DNA from: Haliotis asinina
Taxonomy: Eukaryota; Mollusca; Gastropoda; Lepetellida; Haliotidae
NCBI RefSeq assembly: GCF_037392515.1
Contig: NC_090287.1
Coordinates: 14,559,001 to 14,623,000, forward strand
Length of the DNA stretch: 64,000 nucleotides
Direction: 5' to 3'
Shown here: positions 43,996-54,400 of the stretch, in pieces
Layout: each line of letters starts with the position of its first letter
Numbering within the stretch: position 1 is the first letter of the stretch
The notes under the pieces: model-generated
Databases searched by the model: none
What the model was told of the DNA's origin: nothing
What the model saw: only the letters and a program-made list of their open reading frames with translations
Program-made: the position numbers and the translations under genes

Positions 43996-45295
43996 TTCAG
44001 TCGAGAGAGTTGACAAATCCAAGATTCCTTGCCTCTTGTGCTGGTTTATGACACAGTCTCAAATGTGAAATGACGTAAGACTCAAAGTTTTATTATTTAA
44101 ACCATTAATTATTACCTTATAGACTTGTGCAAGTCTAGATCGTATGGTCAAGATTCAGTTATTTACAGGCCGAGGAAAATCGAGTGCCGCGTTGGACAAC
44201 AAACAAACAGAGGTCATACGACAGCACTAACGCTAACGCGTCATCAAACAGGTGACCCCCGACGTCCCTGCCTATAAATTACGCGTCAACGCCAGGAACT
44301 AGCCAGTCTCGTTTCTCATCCTGTAGATGCAGATTCCACTGGTCCTAAAGGGCAAAAGTTTGAGTGAAAGTCTATGAATGGATATCTGAAAATCGGTCAA
44401 GAAACGTTTACGAAAAACCCAATCGGAATTTGCTGTGTACTAATACGACGAATATCTTACACAGCTGACATGCTGATTTATGTCGACCCTGCGGATAAAT
44501 AACTCAAACAATTTCGTTAAAGTCTGCTGTAGTAGTTGTGTCGTCTTTCCTAAAACATATTTGTGCAGTTGCGCTTAACATAGTCTAGCATCAACAAATA
44601 GTGTATGATGACTATAGCGATCGATAAACCTCAGTTTTGATAGTGGTTTCGTTAACTCCACGTTAGTAAGAACTGTTTGCGGTTGGCGAGAGTGTTTAAT
44701 TCTTGTTTAAAATGTTCCGGCAAAAAGGACGGGAATACTACGTGGAAAATACCGTGTCACAGTGAATGTTGCACTGTGATTTACCGCTCCGAGGCATATG
44801 GGGAGATGGCCATTAACTTGTGGTATGCTGTTTGTTTCCCTGATAAATAAGACACCAGAAGTCAAATTTGTCAGTCTCCTATAAAGAAGATATATGTGTA
44901 TGTGTGTCCCGTTATATTGACCTAGAAAACATACGCATAAAGAATCAAGGATTGTTTCTTAGCGTCAATTCATGTGTTTTTATATGATTTACGGCTTATC
45001 AAACAAAGAATACTTTGATGAAACTGCCAGAATGACTGATAGGCGCAGATTTTATTGCGACCTATATCAGTATGTATTACGGAGAATCGGTTGAAATATG
45101 TTCAGTGCACCATTAGACTGGTTTATCCATTCTCTGTGGGAGGACGTATAAAGTAACACTGTCAGAATAACACTAATAAACCATTCATCCGTAAATAGTT
45201 AAGGTAGTATGATGTTACTACAAAATATGTCTATATGTTTGAATAGTATAACTGTTATATCATGGTGTGTTCACAAAGGTTTACACCCAAGAAAG
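43996..45295. other. No supported gene
   Basis: A diverged SINE-B scrap (GTATGGTCAAGATTCAGTTA, TTTACAGGCCG) may lie at 44140-44175. Nothing else recognised. Confidence 0.4.
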
Positions 45296-45531
45296 TTCTA
45301 GATAGAATCTTCAGTAACCCAAGCTTGACGTAAGAGGCGACTAACGTAATCGGGTTTTCAGGTTAGCTGAACTGGTTGCCACAGGTCACTGGGTCCCAAG
45401 TGCTGAGATCGATGCCCAGGTTGTTGATCACTGGATTGTCTGGTGCGGGCGGTTATTTCCAGACAGCCGCCATATTGCTGGAATATTGCTGAGTGCAGCA
45501 TAAACGTAAACTCACTCACAAAAGTTTACAC
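45272..45531 (+). mobile_element. SINE-B copy with target-site duplication
   Basis: The element proper is about 45296-45516: AATCTTCAGTAACCCAAGCT, GAGGCGACTAACGTAATCGG, TTGTTGATCACTGGATTGTC, ATATTGCTGGAATATTGCTG and CATAAACGTAAACTCACTC. It is flanked by a 15-bp duplication with one mismatch: CACAAAGGTTTACAC (45272-45286) and CACAAAAGTTTACAC (45517-45531). Confidence 0.93.
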
Positions 45532-46060
45532 AAATGTAGTGACGTCTTGAGTTTATTGTGAAACAGCTAAATGTACTAGTATATGGTATACGTTCGTTGC
45601 TTTGACGCAGTTTTAGATGAAATGCATTGTGACGTTTCAACTTAAAATCAAATGTCATGGCGGCAACAATACAGATTTTGGAAAAATCTTGTCATAAAGT
45701 TTGCTTCAAAACAGCTATGGGATGGAAAGAGTTGTCAGTCGTCACATATGTGACTGTTTCTAACCATAATAAATTGTGGAATTATTGGTCATTCTTCTAC
45801 ATTGGTTTTCAGGTTTTAGCATAAATGTAAACATAGTAACTGAAGCAGCAATAGCTCTTATCTCAAACAGTTATCACAAAACAGTGAATTCCTTTGACCC
45901 TCCCATAAGTTAAAATGCATAAAAGAAATAATTTGTTGCATAATCATTCGTAAATAATTCATTCGTAAAAGCACACACCATTTTCAACTTTTTTTTCTTA
46001 AATGTAGCTTTCCCGTGCTGTAATGACACAAGGTACCTTTCATCCATCAATTCCTGGTCT

Positions 46061-46200
46061 AGCTTAGCCTAGCCACAGTCTCTGAACCACATTATTTTCC
46101 CCATTGCCTAGCCTTCTCTGCGCTGCTAAAGCCTGGTCCCTCAGTCCCTGAACCACATTATTTTCCCTACTGCCTAGCCTTCTCTGCATGCACTGGTCTG
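46061..46200. repeat. 66-bp direct duplication
   Basis: CTGAACCACATTATTTTCCC recurs at 46082 and 46148, each followed by a GCCTAGCCTTCTCTGC block. Confidence 0.85.
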
Positions 46201-46528
46201 GTCTGAATTTCCAATCTCAAAGGGGCTCCTCTTCAGTGTAAATGCGTTTGTTTGTTAGATATATTCAGCGACTAAGAGTTAGTCTAGCCTTCACCAAGAA
46301 GTAACACGAGCGGTCTAGTTTCTCTCTCACAGGTAATGTTTGTGATGGTAGCTGCGTAATTGCTACATGGGCTTTCAGAAAGGATACATTTTCAAATGCG
46401 AGAACAGGAAGTGAACAAAAACCATGCCTCCTGATCGACTGTGTGTTCCGAAGAACTTGTAGCTGTATCAGCAGAAATCTATAGGATATTTCCTTAGCCC
46501 TGCCACACAAGCTATAATATATAAGTGT

Positions 46529-46598
46529 GAAGCTCGTTCCGGGTGTCCCCCGCCGTGATATTGCTGGAAAAGTGCTAAAAACTGTTAAAAGTTAAATT
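46529..46598 (+). mobile_element. SINE-A tail fragment
   Basis: GTGAAGCTCGTTCCGGGTGT, CCCCCGCCGTGATATTGCTG and GTGCTAAAAACTG. Confidence 0.75.
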
Positions 46599-48164
46599 CA
46601 AGTAACCTGGACTCCAGCATACTGAGAGTGTTGCACATGATATATGGTCTCTGTTTCAACAGCCAATATATTGTTTGCAACGTAATCCCTTACTATTTTC
46701 ACACATTTTCGCGTCTAGTTTTTAATGACTATTTCGAATTCTCACCAAACACAACCATATCAACGTTATAGATGTCAAAGATTTCATTTAGCTCCTATAA
46801 TATACTTGATATGTCAACGAATTCTCCTTGCTTGAAAAGAAGTCCACAACATCTGCAACCCATTCGGGGTTTCAAGCTAATGTGTCCTAGATTCTGTCTC
46901 CTTGCAAACTACGGTGACACGGTAGGAACCGGAGCAAACCTCCTCACAGCGATAAGTTCAGTTTCTATACACACTCTCAACAAGGATTCTACGTTGCCAC
47001 CCAGCAAGACAGAATGCCTGGAGGTGCCGCAATCGTAAACTCTGCACCCTCTAATTCTGTACGAGCCGCTGTGAAAGGTGTTTACTCACACCTCATGAAA
47101 ACAAAACAAATCTACGTTCATATGAAACGCAGTCTAGCCAGAAATAAGTAGCATTTCTATTTATGAGACACTTTTTTGATGAGGAAAAATGTATTGTCGA
47201 ATATACTATTTCAAATTGCTATATACTATTAGATCCATTGTTAGGCAGCAGCGAATATATAATTATGTTAATAATAACGTCATTCTCAGTAGGCTCCATG
47301 GTGGGGTTACTGTTGTCGGCTACTCGCTTATATCATTTAAATACAGGTCTGATCTCGTTTGTAGACCATCTGTCTCTCTCTCTCTCTCTGTCTCTCTCTC
47401 TGTCTCTCCCTCTCTGTCTCTCTCTCTGTCTCAATTATTCAATTAGTTTCACACATCAATTATTAGCAACCTGCATAAACCCATCCTACGTACAAAGCTG
47501 TTTCCAGTACACTTACCAGACCTAACAGTCTTAAAGTAACGCAAGTTTCAATAATTCATACTACAAGATGGTAGACACACCATGCGTGACGAGCAGTTTC
47601 AACGATACAAAACAAACAGCATCAAATTATTCCAAAATAAAAATAAGTAATGGGACGTATTTAGTCAACCTTTACAGAATTGTCATGCATGTACAATTCC
47701 TATCATTAGCATGCCATAACTGGTTTCCTATACACATTACCTACACTACATAACGGGAAACCTACACTACATAACGGAAGCGAGGTGACGGGAAAAGTAA
47801 CGCAATGATGATATTACCTGTACATATCCTTATTGTCTCGCCACTCTCAAACAGGTGAGAAAATCAATCCGCATTATATGAGAAATGGTGACTTTACTGA
47901 AGGCTGTGGAACAGATAAACACCTAGTACAATGTGATCGTATATTTTTGTCTTATGCACATAGAATCCTAAAGGTATGTTAAGCTTCATGTCTCCTTAAA
48001 CAGTTTTAAAGGTAACTACATTTACTTCCTCAGATTACCTTAAAACGTGTAAGATGCTAGTATTTTGGATAGTGTATGTTAAGTACAGCACTGGGCCACA
48101 AGTAAACATTCGGAAACAAAACTGTTATAATAAATTATAGTACATTTTACATTAAGATCACGTC
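46599..48164. other. No supported gene; (TC)n microsatellite
   Basis: A TCTCTCTG-type run lies at 47370-47432. A 21-bp direct duplication (CCTACACTACATAACGG) lies at 47741-47780. Nothing else. Confidence 0.45.
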
Positions 48165-48298
48165 ATCGGTTCCCAATTGCACAGATCAATACTCATGTTG
48201 TTGTTCACTGGATTCTATGGTACAGACTCGATTATTTACATACCACCTCCATGTAGTCGAAATATTACTGAGTGCGACGTAAAACTAAGCACATTCAC
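48165..48298 (+). mobile_element. SINE-B copy, 5' truncated
   Basis: ATCGGTTCCCAATTGCACAG, CATGTTGTTGTTCACTGGAT, CAGACTCGATTATTTACATA and GCGACGTAAAACTAAGCAC. Confidence 0.85.
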
Positions 48299-48857
48299 AA
48301 ATGTCATGTCTGTTACGTTTTATTCATATGTCATATATGTGTATATTCTATAGTAGGGTAGCTATAGTAAACCGGACTTAGTTTATCAATTTTGTGACCC
48401 GCAGTGGAATCCTATGGTTTTAATGGATCCCTTTCGGTGGATCAGCGAGTTTGATCTTTCTCTGCCGTTGACCATCAGTGTTGCAATTCCAATTATCTCG
48501 TCTCCTTCCTTTACCATAGCAAATATGGTTCAGATGTGTGCCCAGGACGATTACAAACGTCATTCTTACAAACATAAAATGACGTAATCATTGTTAAAAT
48601 ACACGTATTCGCTCTGAAAATCAGTGATGACACCAGGTGTTCGCGGAAAAGGTATTCATGTACTCCTTCATACATTATTCTCATGCCAGTGAATTCGATG
48701 TTTTGAATGTAATTTGCTTAAATTTTTACTTACTAACACCTTGTTTCAACACCAAATATATTGCTTGCAACGTACTCCCTTTCTATTTTCACACAGTCTC
48801 TTTGACTGTTTCGAATTCTCAACAAATACAAACATATCAACGTTGATATGAGGGCTT

Positions 48858-48987
48858 TTATACGCAACTTTAACAATATTCCAACTATATCACTTCATAG
48901 AACACCAGAAATGGACTTCTGACATTGTACCCATGTGTGGAATCGATCATGGTCTTCGGCATGACCACTGGGCTAACGCACCGCCCC
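48858..48987 (-). mobile_element. SINE-A copy
   Basis: Minus strand: TTTAACAATATTCCAACTAT, GACATTGTACCCATGTGTGG, AATCGATCATGGTCTTCGGC and CATGACCACTGGGCTAACG. Confidence 0.82.
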
Positions 48988-49729
48988 CTGTGTTCACGAT
49001 TCGGATAGTTGTTAAACATGTGCCGGCACAATGCAGTAGTATAGTCATGTGTACAACGGGATGACTTGAAATTGTGTGATGAGTCGGATTTGCTAATGTC
49101 ACAGGTATCCCGTTTAACTCGAATGTTTCCCATTATGTCATTTCACCTGAGGAACACCACCCAATATCAGTTCAAAGTTAATAATTTTTTTTCGTAAACA
49201 ACTGTCACAATCTACCTTGTTATCAACACAGGAAAGGCGACAGAGTCGACGCCCGTGCTATCTAGCTTGAAACTATCTTTCACAGGGCGGGACTCATATC
49301 CCAAAGTCCATGAAGAGGTCCCGAGAACAAACCATATCATTGCCTTATGTGTTGAGACGTGCGACCAGTAAATCGCCCTCGTGGATTGTGTATACGGTCA
49401 ATTATTTTGATATAATGATTTCAAGATTTAGGACTCTCTGTTCAGTTCTATGAATGGTTCTAAGCTGACCATGTCATATATATTGTCTGTATAACCTATT
49501 ATAGGTGCGTCGGAGCAAATTGTGAATTCGCGTGTAGAACAGGTAAGGTCATACATAAACGTACTTGCCATCTTATTCTATCCGCATCAGGGAAAACAAA
49601 AAGGACTAATAGTTTGTTTATTTAGTTAAAAACCAGGAAAATACAAGTATGTCAAAGAATCCAGTTGCATGTTGTATGGCCAACGGAGTCTGCTTCTTCA
49701 GATAGCAGAGACGATAGTGAATAATCATT
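48988..49729. other. No recognised feature
   Basis: No supported gene. Confidence 0.4.
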
Positions 49730-50210
49730 GGCTATTTGGAGGAAGTTGACTTTTGTGGTCCTTTTCCTCTTGCTATTTGGAGGAAGTTGACTTTTTGTGG
49801 TCTCTTTTCTCTCGCTATTTTGAGGAAGTTTACTTTTTGTGGTCCTTGTCCTCTTGCTATTTGGAGGAAGTTGACGTTTTCTGTTCCCTTTTCTCTTGCT
49901 ATTTGGAGGAAGTTGACGTTTTCCGTTCCGTTTTCTCTTGCTATTTGGAGGAAGTTGACTTTTTTGATCCCTTTTCTCTTGCTATTTGGAGGAAGTTGAC
50001 GTTTTCCGTTCCCTTTTCTCTTGCTATTTGGAGGAAGTTGACGTTTTCCATTCCGTTTTCTCATGCTATTTGGAGGAAGCTGACTTTCTGTGGTCCCTTT
50101 TCTCTTGCTATTGGGAGGAAGTTGACGTTTTCCGTTCCCTTTTCTCTTGCTATTTGGAGGAAGTTGACGCTTTCCGTTCCCTTTTCTCTTGCTATTTTGT
50201 TTGCGCTGAC
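49730..50210. repeat. 42-bp minisatellite, 11 copies
   Basis: Unit: GCTATTTGGAGGAAGTTGAC, then GTTTTCCGTTCCCTTTTCTC, then TT. GCTATTT anchors at 49731, 49772, 49814, 49856 and 49898 continue at 42 bp to 50191. Units differ mainly in the middle (CTTTTTGTGGTC against GTTTTCCGTTCC). The length is a multiple of three, so long frames stay open on both strands with 14-residue periods (plus: LAIWRKLTFSVPFS; minus: a Lys/Arg-rich unit). I read this as non-coding repeat DNA. It ends about 1.2 kb before the NPAS4-like start codon. Confidence 0.95.
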
Positions 50211-50214
50211 GTTG

Positions 50215-51180
50215 TTGACACCCGAATATATCGCACGTAGACGTACTCGGGTTCTATTTAGCTTGCACTGTATACTATACTAAAATAAGGAGGAGGTATA
50301 GCGGATGTATACAACAGTTGCCTCTGCCCATTATTTATCAGCAATGTCCTTAGTCTTTAGTATTTTTGTACGCCTGTCACGTATATACTAGTACGTATTG
50401 CAAATGAAATTCTCTCCTATTTTACTCTGTAATTGTGTCTCTGAATGAACATTTCGAGTATCTAAACATAAAATCATCATGAAATAATTTCTGCTTCTCT
50501 GACATTTCGTAGCAGGGCGTGAATAATAAATATCCATTTTACTATCAGGGATCCGCCATGTACACACACGCACACACATATTCTTTCATATATTCATTCA
50601 TTCATTCGTTCATTCCCTCCTGGAACAGTTTCTTATTTCTCCTGACCGTTACACAGAATATATATCAAATAGTCGATCGCTTTACAAATAGCATATACGT
50701 GTACATTTGTCAGTAACAGTCTATATATGCAGTTTATGATCATCTGATCATGATCAGCGTGTTGATGTGGGCTGCTGTATGATTAAAGGAACGCATTTCG
50801 GACAAATTGTATATAAAAGTAATTCCACAAAAATTTGTTTTTTTAATCGATGTCGAAATTGTTTGGTATGGTGAAGTCCAAAATATATTTCCAGGCTGTT
50901 GTTTAACGGTGGATGTTGAATTCGTGAAATCGAAATATTTCATAAAGCAATAACAATGAATGCGGTTATCAGTCATGTAAACATACAGGAGGACGCAAAC
51001 AAGGAAATTTCACATACAACGTGTAGCTTTAACACCTACACTAAGATTCTGTGAAGCAACAAAATGTTTTCATTTTGCCTGTTGTCTGTAAGCTCCTGTC
51101 TCCCGGAAATGAATCCATCGCTAAACACTTACTATAAGCCACACCAATGCCTGTAAAAGGGAATTGCTCGTGTCAAGGCC
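50215..51180. other. Upstream of NPAS4-like gene; simple repeats
   Basis: A CACACGCACACAC run near 50560-50578 and (ATTC)n near 50588-50616. No gene. Confidence 0.45.
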
Positions 51181-51411
51181 ACTCTCCAGCTAACGCAAGC
51201 GAATCCGCCATTCAACAGGCAGACGACGCGGCTTAGCCAATCAGAATCGTCACGTGACTAGCGAGGAACTAAAATCGACAGGTATGATGTCACTGAGCTC
51301 AAAGCTTGTCCGGCTTCACGAGAAGGTAGACCGAGAAAAGACGGCTGGTCCGTCTTAAGCCGAGTTCCTAGGATTTTTATTTTTTAATGTCTTAGAGTTT
51401 ACACACACACA
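51181..51411 (+). promoter_or_regulatory. Predicted proximal promoter / 5' UTR of the NPAS4-like gene
   Basis: CCAATCA at 51237-51243 and the 10-bp palindrome GTCACGTGAC at 51249-51258 lie 150-175 bp before the start codon. TGATGTCA (51286-51293) is one base from a cAMP-response element. No TATA box is seen. The region is more GC-rich than its surroundings. Transcription start is inferred only. Confidence 0.5.
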
Positions 51412-51458
51412 ATGGCTCCAAGTCCTGTAGAAGAGCTGGTTCTCTATGATCTTGATAG
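51412..51458 (+). CDS. NPAS4: NPAS4-like exon 1
   Basis: Encodes [15 protein letters not shown] plus two bases of the next codon. Donor AG|GTAAGTG. These residues precede the bHLH and are extra relative to vertebrate NPAS4. The start codon follows a (CA)5 run. Confidence 0.9.
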
Positions 51459-54400
51459 GTAAGTGATGTTTGAGTTGACGTGTGGGACATGGTATTCTAC
51501 GTTGTGTGAATGTGTGTGTACAGTGAGAAGCATTCATTTCTACCACACACGCCCACGGGTTTATGGTCGATACTCTCGTCGGATACCTATTAGTCTGTAT
51601 ACACGGGGTGTTTGTTTTTACTATCGACGTGAGTCTAGTCTATTAAAGCGACGTATTTGCCCAGTCCCAGGAGGTTTATTTGCACCACTCCTTGAATTAA
51701 CTTTATCTCTTTTTTTCAGGTTGACATAACAAACTTCTGAAAAGCTATTAACATTACACTCCCCCGTTCTGAACGATATCAAATCGCGCGGTTCCACTCG
51801 TTAGTTTGATCTGGATAGTTTCTGTTGTTATCAGATATAGTTTAATAGTGTTTTATTTTGTTCAGATCCAACAAAGGGGCTTCAAAACAACGGCGAGATC
51901 AGATTAACGCTGAGATAGCCGTCATGAGAGACCTGTTGCCCCTCGCCGAATCCGCCCGTCAACGCTTGTCCCAACTTCAAATCATGTCCCTGAGTTGCGT
52001 TTATATTAGGAAGTGCAACGTACTTGACAAATGTAAGTGGGAATAATTTTTGTTCTTGTTTTCATGTGAAAGCATTAGGAAAATTGTTAAAATTGCTTCT
52101 TATTTTAAAGTGTAGTTTTAAATAAGTTTATGATATGCCATCATTTTCATTCGAATTTAAGGGACTTAAATGATGTCTTGTTATTTATTCCGGTCAAAAC
52201 AGATTTATGTATGCTTAAGAAGGTGTTGGTAAGATTGAAGTCTAAACTGTGTTTGATGTATGTATAAAATTTGGTAAAAGCATGTACCTGCCTCTTCGTA
52301 CAACATTGTCTAGGCATGTCTTGACCACCTATTTCAACTCGAGTCTCGTACTGTTTGATAACTTTTGCAGTAGTGTGGGGAGAGAAACAAGAATGAAATA
52401 TATAACATTACATCTGTCGACGTCATCGAATTTGAAACTTCGTATAATGAAGTTTGAAGGTGTTGTTTAACAAGAACTCTTTGTCATCTTTCAGTGTTTC
52501 GATCCAGTCGCCAACCTGGAAAAGACAACCTCAACGTTCCTTCGTGTGATTTTTTCCAGGTAAGTTTGAACTTCGTTTTCTAAATCTCCCCGGGTTTCAC
52601 TCCACCTTGCCAGTGTACCTATTATTTACGTTCGCAATGCCCCTCACTCCGCGACCGTGGCCTGAACAATCCCAGGTTGTGCTTAGTAATACCGCTATTT
52701 ATACTCGACCGGTTTGGCGGGCGGCAACAGACCCCGCTTTGAGAAATCTGTCGGTCCGAGTCCGGAACATTTTCCCAGTTATTCGCTTATTAGATATCAC
52801 AATATGAAGGGAAAGTTGATGCTGATCGGTTAATCGTGTGGGTACGTGGGATCAAAGCTGTTCCTAAGCTGAAAGTTGTCTATGAACTCTGCCTAGATGT
52901 GTATGTTCTATTCTTAGATCGTTGACGTCATATGGGTATCAGGTTAACAGTTTAGGTATACGGCCACGGTTTAGATTCTTGTCGGAATTTTTCACAAGTG
53001 AGCAATAAAAGCAGATGTCAGGGGTTACTGTGGGGAGGACCTCAGACTTTGTGACGTCATATCTGCCATCTGACACGTTGTGATGGCCTTTTAATTACTC
53101 ATTTGTGCCACTCACAGTTGAATTAAATCCACGAGGTTCAGTGTGGCAACTGTCATCTTGTTTTCAAAACTGCTACCTATTTCACATTCGTTTTCGGCAC
53201 TATATGACCTCATGTTTATTTGAAATATGACACCTGTGTGAATGCCATTCTAATTTACCTGCGTGAAGTAATTTTATCGATGTTTAAGTATGGAAACGTT
53301 GTGAATTTCCCCTGCCATGCCATATCTTCCTGGTAAAGGTATTGATTTTTCTAGCTAGATAGATACAATTCTTTATACGCACACCGGGGTCGATTGACGA
53401 GCTCGCGGAGTATTTATGAATTTATCGACGTACACATTGTGGCGCGATGACGCATCAATGCCTAGATCGCCTCATATCTACAAGTGTCGATTCCCTGTAG
53501 TATGAACGAATGAAATCTATTGATTTTGTTTTAACCATGGCTCATTGGGACGTTTATGGTGGTTTTATGCAGCATGTATGCAGTATTAACGCCTTAGATA
53601 TTAATGTTTGTATTGCGTATATGACATTTTTTAAAAATATATCTTTTAAAAAGTCGATAAGTTTAGCATGTTTCAAAAGAAATTAAACCCAAACAAATTC
53701 TGCCGACTTGTAATTATTAAAGACAAAATGTCTGGTATTGTGAGATGTTATTAACTGACTTCATTGCGGTAGTTGTGTCATACTGACAGCAAGGGCAAAG
53801 ACTGCTGAATGCGAGAGATAGCCTTATTTGGGTAGTTAAAAAGTCAAATGTTATCACGCCAGTTACCAAAATGTGGAGCCCGTGCGCTCTAGAACTCAAC
53901 AAGGACTAGCAGATAACAACAAACATATGTCGAAAATCGCATAAAAGTGGGACCACAATCTCTTTGCTTTAAAGATAGACCAACAACGAACCCACATATG
54001 CAAGCAATTGTAGGTGACCTTTTCCACGTAGCTTGATAAGCTCACCAATCTGTGAGGTCGAAGTTTAATACGATAAAACCTACTCGCAGCGAGTCCCTGT
54101 TGCTGAGGTGGAACTGTATTTTGAAAACGCCCCCCTCTGCTTTCCATTAACACAAGCATTGTAGTCTGAGAGGGGAAACGTAACTCGGTGTTTGGCATTA
54201 TACCTGAAATTTGGTTGGTAATGTGAAATATCTGTATTTATACACCAAACTCTGACTACGTCACACGCACGCACACATTTATTACCAACAAAGGCATATG
54301 TACATTTCAAAAGTAGGACCTAAATCAGCTGTCTACACTCTCTTACTGCTGATGGCCAAAGTTTGTGTTTACAGTCATGTCATAGGTGCATCTTTATTCA

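Noticed and set aside
49732..50283. Long open frames on both strands in the 42-bp array (110 codons minus, 176 codons plus)
   Set aside because: The frames are open only because the repeat unit is a multiple of three without stops; no start context, splice site or unique flanking protein sequence supports a gene.
52607..52807. 66-codon frame in intron 3 of the NPAS4-like gene
   Set aside because: Including it would break the phase between exons 3 and 4, and it has no acceptor.
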